Shown here in pieces: positions 13,001 to 22,128 of a DNA stretch of 64,000 nt. Within the stretch, counting starts at the first letter, position 1. Every line of letters begins with the position of its first letter. The DNA lies in NCBI GenBank assembly GCA_030549495.1, contig JAUIRK010000909.1, forward strand, positions 666,001 through 730,000. Reading direction: 5' to 3'. This DNA comes from Nectonema munidae. Taxonomy: Eukaryota > Nematomorpha > Nectonematoida > Nectonematidae. The notes under the pieces were generated by a model, which was not told the origin of the DNA, made no database searches, and saw only the letters and a program-made list of their open reading frames with translations. The position numbers and the translations under genes were made by a program.

Positions 13001-16000
13001 TCACACGTTATGCAAGCGTTTGTGGTATTTTTATTGCATAACAAATAAAATGACCAGTTACACCATGTATAATGTCTTGAGGCAATCTTTTTGAAGGACC
13101 AAGTATTGAAGTAAATGATTTAATTTTTTCAGTAGTCAGAAAGTAATTTCCTGCTTGTAAGCTAACAAATCCACATTCTTATCAAAGAAGTTCCTCGCTC
13201 TCCAAGAGTTAAGAAGTAAAGTATAAATGATATCCGTAAAAATAGGACAGTACCACTTTTTGGATTTAATAGTCCATGTATATTTGTTAACTAAAAAATT
13301 AGACAAGTCCACACCCAGCATTGTCTTGTAGAAATGAAACAAAAATTAACCCTTTATTTTTTTAAGTTCAGAATTCTATTTTGCATTTATGTTCCGAAAG
13401 CTGTAACCCCTTTTGATTTCAACTCCCTTAGCAAATAATACGCAATCTAAAACAACAGAACCGTCTAATCCTAAATCGTTTTTATAAGAGCTTCTGATTT
13501 CCTTGTATAGATATACCTGAATGTAAAGCCTTCCCTTGAGCACAAAACTAATCTTTATACCCATACCTAATAGGCCTACCCTTTATGAACATTTTCAAAG
13601 AATTTCTACCAAAGTACTCAATCATCCTCATCAATTGACGAGTGGCCAAAAATCCCAATTGAAATTCATTGAAATAATTTAAAAGAAATCCTTCTTTGAA
13701 AAGTTTATCATTATTCAAGTTCTCACAAAAATGAATAAACGATTTCAACTGTTGGAGCCTGTTTCTACTCATCGCGTCAGCTACCAATGGACAATGCACA
13801 TCCTAAGATTTTGACCACAAAACATCTCTCTATAGAGCGATTGTTGTAGCCAGGCAATAACAATATACCAAAAAAGTCTTGATTTCTTCAATATTTGTTA
13901 AGAAATCATGGTAGTTTTTATGTTCTTGAGTTTGTCATTGTAACAACACTTTCGAAACAGTTCTCATCGAAAAACTATGCAAAACTTCAAGAGAAGATAA
14001 AGATTGAAATTCATCATTTGAGGAGTCTACAGGTTCCGAAAAGCATTCTTCGGATGAACTTGCTAGATTTAAGTTTTTTTCTACCGCCGAATTAGGGATT
14101 TTTCTTTTTTGTTGGTTTAATTACTCCTTTGTACTCGATTTCTAATTTACCACAAAAATCTTTCAGTGTCTCCCCCCATCTGAATTTTTTGATTGGTATC
14201 ATTTTTCAATCATTTTTAATACATACTAAGAAATTTGGGTAGAAAATTTTTTCCAAATTATCTATTTTTATCTTTTTATTTTTCAAGTTTAGGAAAAAAT
14301 ATTTTATCAACATATTATAAGTTAGAAAAAAATATTTACCTATTTTATTCAAATGTGATTTAAGGTTTATTAATTATAAAGCTTTGCGTATGATTGTAAC
14401 TAAATGAATGAAATTTTAAAGAAAAACATATTAAATTTTATGAACATAACTTGAAAATTATATTAATGTCCAAATATCGATCATTATGTAATAAAGGGTA
14501 ATTTAGCAATAATATAACAGCTATATTATTGTATTTCAAAAATGGCTCAGCTTAAGTAAAAAAAATTTTTTTTTCAAGTTTTTTTTTAAAAGATATCTTT
14601 TATTTATTTAAAATAATTGCAAAAATTATCTCAAAAATTGCAATGACAAAAATATGGTTGTTTATAAAAAAAAAAGAGAGAAAATAGGATACTTTTTAAC
14701 AAAAATCGAAATATATGTAACTCGTGTATTTGTTTTATAGACTAAATTCTTTTTACTTATCAATTTCTCTGTCTTTAGTGCTTTGCAACTCGCGTCAACT
14801 GAAATCAGATTCTCCTTTGATATAGAAAGTAATAGTTTAACCGACATTCAAAAAAAAGAAGTCAAGTATTTATTAAGTGTTGTTTGTGTTTCTTAATTCA
14901 TTGATCTTAATCTTTTGTTTGTTAGAGATACAAATCATTTAGTTGAGGAATTCATGTTGTTAGCAAACGTTTCTGTCGCGAACGTGATTTACGAACACTA
15001 CCCCGAATGTTCTGTTCTTCGTTGTCACCCCACTCCTTCTCTTTCCAACTTCGATTCCTTGCTCAAAGCTGCTAGCTCTATGGTTGGCTCTTTTTAAAAC
15101 AACTCTCTTTAAATGCATATTTCTATCAATGATAGTATCGAGAGGCTTATATGTTTCGTAATTTTCTGAAACTAATTTCCTCTCAAGTTCCTACCGCATA
15201 TTAAATGACATGTAGTCTTAGTATACCATGAGTTAGGGATATGATTTTTTTTCTAAATTGTCCTGCAATAAATTTGGATGAGTTTTGTAAAAATAAAAAC
15301 AAATTAAGGCTTATTTTAGCGTTTTCTAAAAATAAGTTCCCGCAAGAACAGAATTTAAAAAATTGACCAAGTTGTTTTTCAAAAAAATCTAAAATCTTTT
15401 TTTTTTTTTTAAAAGAGTTTTATTAAAAATTATTCTTTGCAATAAATTTTATATTTAAATATTTGTCATTTTTACAGCTTTTTTTCCATTCTTGCATGGT
15501 TTTAATAGCTCTTTCAGCAATAATGTTCGTTCGAGGTATATCAACATACGAGTTTTCTTTTACCCAATGTTTTTGAAGCATTTCTCAGCTGTAGTGCATT
15601 TTGTATTTTGAATTGATTTGTGAAGCTTGTCATAGACTCTATCGTTGTATTTTTGGTCTGAAAACCAAACTTCCTGCCATTCATAAGCAATAAAACAAGC
15701 TGAATTTTCTAGTGCGTCTCTATTTTCAGGTAAAAGAAAATATGCTATCAAAACGAAAATTGCTCTAGAGTTCCATCGAGCACTTTGAACAACAGGTAAA
15801 GTTTTCCATTCTATCATTAGAAATTTCCCAGTCTCTTTATAAAATCTAAACGCAGAACATAAAACATAAAGAAACCTAAAATCATCCCTCCAACCAAGAT
15901 TCTCCAAATTTGGCATTTTAGTTTTCGCAGTATACAATTTTTTAAGGCTCTCATAACTTCTTTTAACTTTTTCCACAAAATCATCATTTATATTCGGACT

Positions 16001-19000
16001 AGTTGTTTTATTTTTGAAGTTAAAGTCTAAAACATGTCTTAATATTCTGTCCAAAACATGATGTTGATATCGGATGTATTGAGGCTTTGAAAGTTTCATA
16101 TTCTGCATTTCCTTTTGTAACTGAGAAACAACTCCTTTCCAACAACCAGTATTTACAGCGGTAGTGTCTGATATAATCATTTTAATCGAAGTCCAAACAT
16201 TATTTTCATCAAGAATTTTTTTTATTTCTTTAAATATGCTCTAGGCCGAGCCGTCTTGACATTTAAACACACCCAAATTTATTTTGAAGTTTTTATCTTG
16301 TAAACATACAACTTGATATTCTTCTCCATAATTCACATTTTCTTTTACATTAAAAATTCGTTTACCATCAAAGTGTAAACAGAAGGTATTTTCTTTCTGT
16401 AGAAACTCTCTTAATTTCAAAACTTGTGTCTGCCCATATTTAATCATACCTCTAAATATCCCAGATTGAGTAGGAGTTGGTAATAAATTTAAGTGGGTAA
16501 CTAATTTAATGGAATGAGCAGTAGAGTTATTTTTCCTCTTGTCACTTTGATCTATTAAAAAATCTTCATCGTTTACGTCAGATTCTGATGTTGTTGAGTC
16601 TGACATTTCGTATTCCATCAAATATTCCTGCTCATTTCTGATACAACGCTGTCTTTTGGAAGGATGGATTGAAGAAGAGCACGCAACTTTATTTGATACG
16701 TAGCCAATTTTTCCTTTAGATTCTATTTGTTTTTGATAAAATATTCTATCCTCCATACAAAGCCATGAGCCTTCTTTTTTTGTAATATCAAATATATCAT
16801 TCAATTCCTTTTGAAATTCTTTTTTTGGGTTTTTTCTATTTTTTTCGTACATCTTTATTAACACTTTTCCACTCTCACTTCCACTGCTTGCTCACTCAAA
16901 ATAGGAAAACTCATTTTTTGCCATAATTTTATCAACTCGTGTGTCAGAATTTTAATTCGAATTTTCTTGACATTTTCTTTTTTAAACAAAAAAACAAAAA
17001 GTCCAAGAACATCTTTAGCTTTTGGCAATCTTGTAAACGTTGAAAAATTTTCTATTCTCGGTAGAATTCTTAATTGAACCCCCTTGCCAAAAGGTAAGTT
17101 TTTCAGCCAAGTTTTCGAATTTTTTAAAACAGCTTTACTTGATTTAAAGTCGGCCATTTAAAAGAGAAAATTTAAAGTCAATTTTTTTAACTAGAATAAT
17201 CTAAAAATAAAAAAAAATTAGAAAACTTATTTTAAATATTCCTAAAATAAAAAAGCGATTTTTTTATTGAAACTAGAATCGTTGAAACTTCAAATGCATG
17301 CTTGCGGGAAGTTTTTTCTAAAAAATATGAAAATTAGGTTAGATTCATGTTAATACTTTATAAACTCATCGATTTGTAATACAGGAAATAAAAAATTAAA
17401 AAAAAAATTTTCAGTCATATACCTACATGACAACTATTTGGTGTTGCAGATCGTAGTTTTATATTTTATAACGATATTATTTCTGATTTTGGAGTTTATG
17501 TGAGTGTTCGAATTGTCTCTTTTGAACAATGGCAGTTTTAGCCTTGCCTTTTCGAAGAATAATTTGCCAATATAATAAAATTATATAATTTGAGTCGTTA
17601 ATTGATCAGTTAGTTAGATTATTTAATTCACTAAAGTTTTTCTTAAACCGTTTAAACAATCGTGGTTCAACTTTTCTTTTGAATCATAAAGATGCATATC
17701 AAACGGGAAGTATGTTCCTAAAAAGTTGCCCTATTTGTTGACTATTTTTTAACCCATTTACGACCAATGTTCCTCCTATTTTGGAACATAAGAAATTTCA
17801 TCTTCATCTGCTTTTTTCAATGACTTTGAATATAAATCGTCTGCATTTTTTAGATATCGTCTGCTTTGCTTGGTCTTAAATGGGTTAAAAAGGATATTAT
17901 TTCATTATTTTTCGATAAAGAGTTTTGTATCATAAAATTCATTTCAAAGTTTCGCATGATGGATCTCCGTATGAGCATCTTTATCTTTATTTTGCTTTTG
18001 AATCCTTTTCTACAAAACCCAAAATTTTAATAAAAAGAAGAAAATAAGTTATGAATCTAACCCAAATAAAAAAATTAACATTTTAAAGTAAATTTTTTAC
18101 AGTCAAACTAATAAAAAAAAGCTGAAACGCCACTTCAAGAGATTTCTAAATATTTATCTCATTTTATAATGACAATATTTAAATTGTAAAGGGGATTAAT
18201 CTTGATGTGTCTAGCGGCAAACAGCTGGCTGAGTCTCTTGATAAAGCCACCATACGCAATATACCCTACTTCAACACGATGCTGCGCATAATGACTACGA
18301 GATGCATGACACAAGCTCTATACTTCAACAGCGGAAGCAAGTCTTACTCCGATTACCATCACTTTGGCTTAGCCACGCCTATTTACACCCACTTTACATC
18401 TCCCATAAGAAGGCATATTTACGTTTTTTTTGTGAAATCCTATACCTTCATTGTTAAGATCACTCTTTCCCAATGTTGGCCAATCGGCCACTTCTCTGCG
18501 TAAATGGAATTAAAGCTCGCAATTTTCTTAGAAAAGAGTCCTACAATGTGGGAATAAATATTTAAATATTTTTACATAAGAATTTAATCTAGTTAAAATT
18601 TTCGAATCATAAATTTAAGCTAGAAATGCTATCAAATGATTCATGAGTCTAAAGCGTATCTAAGATCAAATGATTCATGAGTCTATCTATGACATCAACG
18701 ATTTACTACTTAGTACTTGCGAGCCTTATGACGCGTATTTAATAAATCAACAGTTATTCGTATTGGTACTTTCATTCTCTGCGCTTTTTTCCTTTCCTAT
18801 AGATGAGATTGTTTGATAAATGTTTAGGTATTTTGTGTGGTGTGTAGGTGTATGTGTCCCTTCGTGTAAGCCTTTGAAACTTTGCGATCATTAAAGTTGA
18901 TAAAATGTAACTATGAATGATGAAATGTAAAACTATGATATTATGAATTATGATATGTAAAATAATAAAGTAAGGTTACTTATTTAAATGCAAAAAAGTT

Positions 19001-20307
19001 AAAGAAAAAATAGAAAACTTTAAATTTAACATAATCTTTAATTATAAAAGTCATAGTGAGACAATCAGACTCCCATTCCTATCTTAGCCTTTTTGCGTTT
19101 TACCTGACTCTGCACGATGCTTCTACCAGTAAAATAATTTAGGTACGCAGACATCATGGTTCACAGATTTCTTGCTCTTGTTATCAACCAAGGAGAAGCT
19201 TATCCCAATTTGTTCAACAAACAGAAAAATCAAGTAATTATTTTTTTCGATAATGTTTATATTCTTTAAGTTTAGTTGACTGTATAGGTTCTCTGCAATC
19301 ATTTAAACTATCGCAACAAAAATGCAAGAGATGCAGCCAGAGATTCAATGAAACTTCACACCTTGGTTAGTTCTCTTACATTTGAAAGCCCATTTTTACC
19401 TTTCTTATTTTAAGATTCTTACAAAAAAATTAAAAATGTCTATTATTTAAAATTGTTTGTTGATATCCTATGAATCGAGTATTTCAATTAGGTGATGTGA
19501 ATGATGGTAATAGTTTATTCATTCATAATTACAAAAAATGCTCACTTAAATTTAAAAGAGGCTTAACATTAAAAATTATCAAATACAGGGCGCGAAATCT
19601 TATCCCATTTTTACAATTCTCCTATTATTTTCTTCATAGGTCATTTGTGGAAGAGAAGAGATGTCCTAATATTAGTATAAATTGACACAATACTTGTACT
19701 TTTAGGTAACCATTTAAAATCAAAAACACTCTTTTGTTAATGTTTTTTCTACGAACCATACGAATATTTATATCCTCAAAAAACGTAAAAATGAATATAT
19801 AAAATTGTTTTTGAAAATATTATTAAATTTTTAGTTGTATTTTGCTGAACGAAACGTAGTTGAAAGTGCCTATGTTTTGACCATTCGCAAAAATGCCATT
19901 CAGTTGTTAGTTCCCAAATATGCACTTGAAGTTTCTATTTACCTAACAAAGAACTTAAAAAACTCTAAAGATAATGAAGAAAATGCATTAGGAGCAACTC
20001 AAGATGATCCTATGATCGAATTTGACTCTGAAGTAATTTCCTACTTCATTTTATCAATATAGATTTAGACTGATTTTATTATTGATCTAATTTATTTGTG
20101 TTTAATCTTTTTTTATAGAATTGTGTTTTGAATTACGTTGGAGGTGGGAAGTTGAAAATGTTTGATAGGTGTAGTGTCTTCATCACGATTGATAAATCGC
20201 AACAGCAAAGACGAATACAATCTTACCTTGTTACACCTTTCATTCCAGGCTTCTCTATTCCGAAGCCAACAAATCTACTAAATGATGAAGAAACAAAGTG
20301 TGAATAG
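943..20307 (+). CDS. DIS3: DIS3 (RRP44) exosome exoribonuclease, 13 exons, 5' end outside window
   Basis: Processive 3'-5' exoribonuclease of the nuclear/cytoplasmic RNA exosome. Exons read by similarity and splice phase: 943-1073, 3793-4095, 4637-4783, 6875-6994, 7367-7533, 9633-9860, 14779-14865, 14926-15082, 18192-18412, 19143-19233, 19288-19365, 19835-20032, 20119-20307 (TAG at 20305-20307). They give about 705 residues that align from end to end with the C-terminal three quarters of animal DIS3 (about 950 residues): end of CSD1, CSD2, RNB domain, S1 domain. The RNB acidic cluster is [16 protein letters not shown], with all four metal-binding Asp in the usual 1-7-9-10 spacing. The signature [16 protein letters not shown] is also complete, so the exonuclease should be active. 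The PIN domain and start codon must lie upstream. Introns range from 54 bp to 4.9 kb, and the big ones carry transposons. One junction (18412/19143) uses a GC donor. No break was seen inside the exons. Confidence 0.95.
2174..2292. mobile_element. piggyBac-type MITE, inverted copy of 17753-17884
   Basis: Its right end, GTCGTAAATGGG, abuts TTAA (2293-2296). The body (TTCAAAGTCATTGAAAAAAG, then a GCAGACGAAGATGAAAT stretch and a TTCCAAAATAGG stretch) is the reverse complement of the element at 17753-17884. The left end is degraded, so that boundary is approximate. Confidence 0.7.
2900..3480 (-). pseudogene. piggyBac transposase fossil (middle part)
   Basis: Minus-strand frames encode [20 protein letters not shown] (the first catalytic Asp region of piggyBac) and then [19 protein letters not shown] (the second catalytic Asp region), in the right order but different frames. 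The C-terminal DDE part and cysteine-rich end were not found. This is a decayed, non-functional copy inside a DIS3 intron. It may be the kind of element that once mobilised the TTAA-flanked MITEs nearby. Confidence 0.85.
3793..4783 (+). CDS. DIS3: DIS3 exons 3793-4095 and 4637-4783: cold-shock domain 2
   Basis: Two phase-0 exons of 101 and 49 codons separated by a 541-bp intron. The first contains [12 protein letters not shown] and [13 protein letters not shown]; the second contains [16 protein letters not shown] and [10 protein letters not shown]. These are the OB-fold RNA-entry region just before the RNB catalytic domain. Both have good GT/AG junctions. Confidence 0.93.
4784..6874. other. 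DIS3 intron with SINE and a piggyBac-MITE remnant
   Basis: A 2.1 kb intron carrying a tRNA-derived SINE (5398-5540) and a short remnant (about 5862-5938, AAAAAGCAGACGAATGTAAA to GGTCACAAAAGGG followed by TTTTAA) related to the 132-bp TTAA MITE. Nothing else was recognised. Confidence 0.6.
5398..5540 (+). repeat. tRNA-derived SINE, family 1, copy A
   Basis: Begins GGGCGTGAGCAGGGTTGGTT and has a pol III B-box-like GGTTCGATCC at 5445-5454. A unique part follows (CTCATAGTTTGATACAAGC, CGATGAAAACACCCCACGG). The same arrangement recurs at 41085-41236 (+) and 58840-58980 (-), so it is a dispersed family. Ends are set by where the three copies stop matching. Confidence 0.8.
6875..6994 (+). CDS. DIS3: DIS3 exon: RNB active-site aspartates
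   Basis: A 40-codon, phase-0 exon with acceptor CTAG and donor GTAAGA. It carries [16 protein letters not shown] from about 6920. The four Asp match the Mg2+ ligands of RNase II/R family exonucleases, so catalytic competence is predicted from the family. Confidence 0.95.
7367..9860 (+). CDS. DIS3: DIS3 exons 7367-7533 and 9633-9860: RNB domain core
   Basis: The first exon starts [12 protein letters not shown] and contains [14 protein letters not shown]. The second starts [17 protein letters not shown] and ends in [11 protein letters not shown]. The junction splits one Arg codon (CG|G). The 2.1 kb intron between them is AT-rich and holds a short tandem duplication (7680-7760) and one copy of a repeat also found at 11206. 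Confidence 0.93.
7680..7760 (+). repeat. Two-copy tandem duplication
   Basis: Two diverged units: GAATTTCCCTTTTGGGGG followed by TTTTAGATAA, and GAATTTCTCTTTTTGGGG followed by TTCTAATAAA. They lie in a DIS3 intron just after a short GTA repeat. Confidence 0.6.
8068..8181 (+). repeat. Dispersed repeat, direct copy of 11206-11330
   Basis: About 115 bases starting at TTCAATTTAATAGTTTTTAA and running through ATTAAAACTTTACATTTC to TATTAATAAATGAAATATT are nearly the same as 11206-11330. The two copies sit in adjacent DIS3 introns. Family unknown; no terminal repeats seen. Confidence 0.75.
9985..10290 (+). pseudogene. LINE reverse-transcriptase C-terminal fragment
   Basis: The frame at 9992-10195 reads [20 protein letters not shown] then [20 protein letters not shown], the familiar post-RT region of LINEs (GSExWPL...RKLNxTEMRMLRWMCG) abundant in invertebrate genomes. 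It is a short 5'-truncated remnant with no RT core. Confidence 0.75.
10303..11165 (-). mobile_element. 5'-truncated LINE with zinc-knuckle C-terminus and (CAA)n tail
   Basis: On the minus strand an open stretch (10754-10566) reads [14 protein letters not shown] and [18 protein letters not shown], the C-terminal CCHC knuckle (C-x2-C-x8-H-x4-C) of Jockey/I-like LINEs. It is followed by a 3' UTR and ends in (CAA)n, seen as (TTG)n near 10303-10326. The upstream part is GC-richer than its surroundings and rich in ACAC, with the frame decayed. It is truncated at about 11165. No target duplication was found. Confidence 0.8.
11206..11330 (+). repeat. Dispersed repeat, direct copy of 8068-8181
   Basis: ATTAAAACTTTACATTTCAT and the following CTAAAATTTAAATTTAATAA stretch match the copy at 8068 with few differences. 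It lies next to the truncated end of the minus-strand LINE. Confidence 0.75.
11389..11702. mobile_element. hAT-type MITE (314 bp) with 8-bp target duplication
   Basis: Flanked by perfect 8-bp direct repeats GGCTAGAC (11381-11388 and 11703-11710). The ends are imperfect inverted repeats: CACGGATCAGCAAACT on the left, and CAGGGGTTGGCAAAGT read inward from the right. Length, 8-bp duplication and CAG ends fit a non-autonomous hAT element. No coding content. Confidence 0.88.
13080..13850 (-). pseudogene. piggyBac transposase fossil
   Basis: Minus-strand frames give, in order, [18 protein letters not shown], then [20 protein letters not shown], then [12 protein letters not shown], then GVDLSN and [20 protein letters not shown]. 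The third catalytic Asp context (GVD) is present. The first (normally SIDE) is replaced by TRQL, and the frame changes several times, so it is dead. It preserves a different part of the protein from the fossil at 2900-3480. Confidence 0.88.
14779..15082 (+). CDS. DIS3: DIS3 exons 14779-14865 and 14926-15082: RNB domain
   Basis: Exon 14779-14865 reads [20 protein letters not shown] and follows a 4.9 kb transposon-loaded intron. A 60-bp intron (14866-14925) splits a Lys codon. Exon 14926-15082 reads [18 protein letters not shown], the conserved [12 protein letters not shown] motif. The donor at 15083 (GTTGGC) is weak by consensus, but the phase-0 join to 18192 restores the DIS3 alignment. Confidence 0.9.
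15333..17316 (-). mobile_element. Unclassified DNA transposon, about 2.0 kb, possibly hAT-related
   Basis: Carries one decayed protein on the minus strand. Candidate ends contain the inverted match TTCCCGCAAG (15337-15346) / CTTGCGGGAA (17301-17310). An 8-bp direct repeat TCTAAAAA sits just outside (15325-15332 and 17317-17324), which would suit a hAT-like target duplication. The outermost inverted-repeat bases do not match well, so the exact ends are provisional. Confidence 0.6.
15560..17157 (-). pseudogene. Transposase-like protein of unknown family
   Basis: Three minus-strand segments (17157-16858, 16864-16241, 16180-15560) form one protein of about 530 residues. The first two are joined by a one-step frame change near 16860, and the last two are interrupted by a single in-frame stop at about 16241. 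The segments contain [13 protein letters not shown], an acidic linker, [30 protein letters not shown], then [37 protein letters not shown] and [21 protein letters not shown] recall similar unnamed proteins in aphids and Hydra, but cannot confirm that here. The order Asp(DTT..N), then xxHH-L, resembles the hAT order Asp(DNA.N), then CxxH-L, but no hAT C-terminal dimerisation domain is visible. Only two breaks over 1.6 kb suggest a fairly young copy. A domesticated gene is possible but unlikely. Confidence 0.7.
17753..17884. mobile_element. Complete piggyBac-type MITE (132 bp)
   Basis: Flanked by TTAA on both sides (17749-17752 and 17885-17888), the piggyBac target. Terminal inverted repeats are CCCATTTACGACCAA on the left and CCCATTTAAGACCAA read inward from the right. 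It has no coding capacity. A second copy in opposite orientation is at 2174-2292. Confidence 0.88.
18192..18412 (+). CDS. DIS3: DIS3 exon: RNB C-terminal half, GC donor
   Basis: Starts [20 protein letters not shown] and ends [13 protein letters not shown], the RNB family signature. The second Arg codon is split AG|G. The only base position that rejoins to YADIMVHR at 19143 leaves an intron starting GC (18413-18414), so this looks like a GC-AG intron. Reading straight through instead gives unrelated residues. Confidence 0.9.
19143..19365 (+). CDS. DIS3: DIS3 exons 19143-19233 and 19288-19365
   Basis: The first exon encodes [19 protein letters not shown], the end of the RNB signature. A 54-bp intron follows, then [20 protein letters not shown], corresponding to the CKNLNFRHKMAQYAQRAS stretch of human DIS3. 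Both exons end in phase 0. Confidence 0.92.
19505..19702 (+). repeat. Dispersed repeat pair, copy 1 (in last large DIS3 intron)
   Basis: Shares GCTCAC..AAATTTA.AGGAGGC-like sequence, then GAAATCTTATCC, then TTCTC.TATTATTTTC, then GTCC.AATATTAGT with 20612-20768. Copy 1 has about 30 extra bases in the middle. No ends recognised. Confidence 0.65.
19835..20307 (+). CDS. DIS3: DIS3 exons 19835-20032 and 20119-20307: S1 domain and stop
   Basis: [20 protein letters not shown] and [10 protein letters not shown] match the S1 RNA-binding domain. The last exon covers the final S1 strand ([11 protein letters not shown]) and the conserved PFIPGFSIP tail, ending at TAG 20305-20307. The tail after the S1 domain is short and lacks the Lys-rich end of the human protein. 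Confidence 0.93.
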
Positions 20308-20346
20308 ACATCTTTGTTTCTAATTTTGCGAATTTCATTTTAAAAA

Positions 20347-20352
20347 AATAAA
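20347..20352 (+). promoter_or_regulatory. Candidate DIS3 polyadenylation signal
   Basis: AATAAA lies 40 bases after the DIS3 stop codon, in the right place for a short 3' UTR. In such AT-rich DNA the hexamer is common, so position is the main support. Confidence 0.5.
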
Positions 20353-20611
20353 ACATCTAAATATGAATCCAAATATTCATATCTTCTTTTTTAATTACTT
20401 GTTCCTGTTTAAATTTTTATGATGCCCTATTTCACATATTTTAGATTTTGTAAAAAAGAAATAGAGTGGAATTGTAAGGACAAAAAGTGCAAATAAAAAT
20501 TTCTTTTCTTGCGAATTCTTTCTACGTTTATTTTACATAAATTTCTATCAACATCTTTTTCTGAATATTTTCAAAATATTTTTGCTAATATTTATAGAAA
20601 TATACTTCTGA

Positions 20612-20768
20612 TTGTAGTAGTTAATTCTTTGACAATTACAAAAATATGCTCACTAAAATTTAGAGGAGGCCTGAAATCTTATCCTATTTTTTTAGAATTC
20701 TCATATTATTTTCATCTGCCATTTGTTGTCCAAATATTAGTGTAATTTGATTAATAGTTGTATTGTTA
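20612..20768 (+). repeat. Dispersed repeat pair, copy 2 (just downstream of DIS3)
   Basis: Diverged direct copy of 19505-19702, about 1.1 kb away, 300 bases past the DIS3 stop. Confidence 0.65.
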
Positions 20769-20769
20769 T

Positions 20770-21480
20770 GTAAATATTTCCTAAATTTGATAATAATTAT
20801 TTTTGTTTTCAAAAATTTAAGACAATTCACATCAGCTAGACCGGGTTTGTGCTAACTTTAAAAACATCAGCCTTTAAATTACCTACAAATGTTTCTAACT
20901 ATCATGTATCATTGGCATTGACAAAAATTCCTCAATTATTTGAAATTCATTGCGTCAAAGTTTTAGTCTGTTCCTCGACACAACGAGATTTTCTTATATA
21001 TAAAACTTCTGATAAATATTATTCTTTGGAATGGCTCAGTCTAAAACGTATGCTATTTTAGAGGTAAAAATTGAAGATGCACAATCGCAATTTTTATATT
21101 TCTCCATCCATCAAGATGAATAACTCCATATAGTAGAAAAAACAAGACAAGTGCATGTTTATGCCTGTATATATAAAAATATAGATAATAGCTATGTGAA
21201 ATGTTTACGAGTATTTGTTATATATAATAATAGAGGTTATTTATAATATAACAAAAACTAAAAAAAAAATTTTGAGACAATTTTTGAAATACTTGTTAGC
21301 ATCAATTTTATTTGCTAAATAAAGGAGAGAACACTATTAAAATTTCTTTTGCTTTAACCCTATCAGTGACGGGGGCTATTTTAGCCCCCCCCCCCCTCAA
21401 CTAAAATTCCTCGTGTACCAAATTGTCTACATCTTTTGCTACCATACTTCGTGACATTTCCTAAAATTTATAGCTGCATC
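20770..21480. other. Non-coding AT-rich stretch with hairpin and polyC
   Basis: No gene recognised. GGGGGCTATTTTAGCCCCC at 21371-21389 is a perfect short hairpin running straight into a 12-base C run (21385-21396). Confidence 0.5.
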
Positions 21481-21482
21481 CT

Positions 21483-22128
21483 TTGATACCATTTTCATGG
21501 CAGTTGAATGACCTTTTAATGCCTAAATCTGTCAATCAAAATCAAAAGTTAAACTTTTTCAGCAAAATTCGCACAGTATCAATGATAGTCAATGATGACT
21601 TAGAAACACTTGAAAGAAGTCAAGCAAAGCTAGCATGCACTCATAAGTGGACCCAGTTAAAAAATCTTAAACATGCAGATCAGCTTATTCTAAAAACGTG
21701 GAGAGAACTTCCTGTTACGTACCAAACACTACAACAAGTGAGTCTTGCGGTATTAACTATGTTCGGCTCTACATATGCTTGTGAACAGTCGTTTTCACAC
21801 TTGAAAAAATCAAGACTAGCCTTCGATCAGGTTTAACAGATGAAAGTTTGAACGCCTGTATGAAGCTTAATTTAACAACTTATCAACCTGACTACAGAGT
21901 CATTAGCAAAACCATGCAGAAACAGAAGTCGCATTTAGTTTTCTAATATTTTTTTTATTATAAATAAATTTATTAAAATAAAGAGGAAGGTTTTATTATT
22001 AAAATTCTTGTTATTTTCTATTTAATTATTGTTTTGTTTAAAATCTTTAAATGTGTGGCTCTTTAAAAACTGGGTTGTAATATAGGCCTTTTTTAGGCTC
22101 TTTTTAACAAAAAGGTTCCCGACCTCTG
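21483..22128 (+). pseudogene. hAT transposase 3' end with terminal inverted repeat
   Basis: The frame 21483-21836 reads LAVLTMFGSTYACEQSFSHL, the hAT C-terminal dimerisation motif of the Charlie/GTF2IRD2-like branch. After a frame change it continues LTDESLNACMKLNLTTYQ. The element ends AGGTTCCCGACCTCTG at 22128, matching the terminus of the MITE at 40709-41063. The catalytic N-terminal two thirds and the 5' end are missing. Confidence 0.82.

Larger units (their letters stand above)
9861..14778. other. 4.9 kb DIS3 intron, transposon-rich
   Basis: Holds a LINE 3' fragment (+, 9985-10290), a second LINE 3' end (-, 10303-11165), a dispersed repeat, a hAT-type MITE with its target duplication (11389-11702) and a piggyBac fossil (13080-13850). 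Bases 11711-13000 and 13900-14770 are AT-rich with nothing recognised. Confidence 0.8.
15083..18191. other. 3.1 kb DIS3 intron with an unclassified transposon and a TTAA MITE
   Basis: Two thirds of the intron is the transposase-like element at 15333-17316. The rest holds the MITE at 17753-17884 and AT-rich sequence. Confidence 0.8.
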
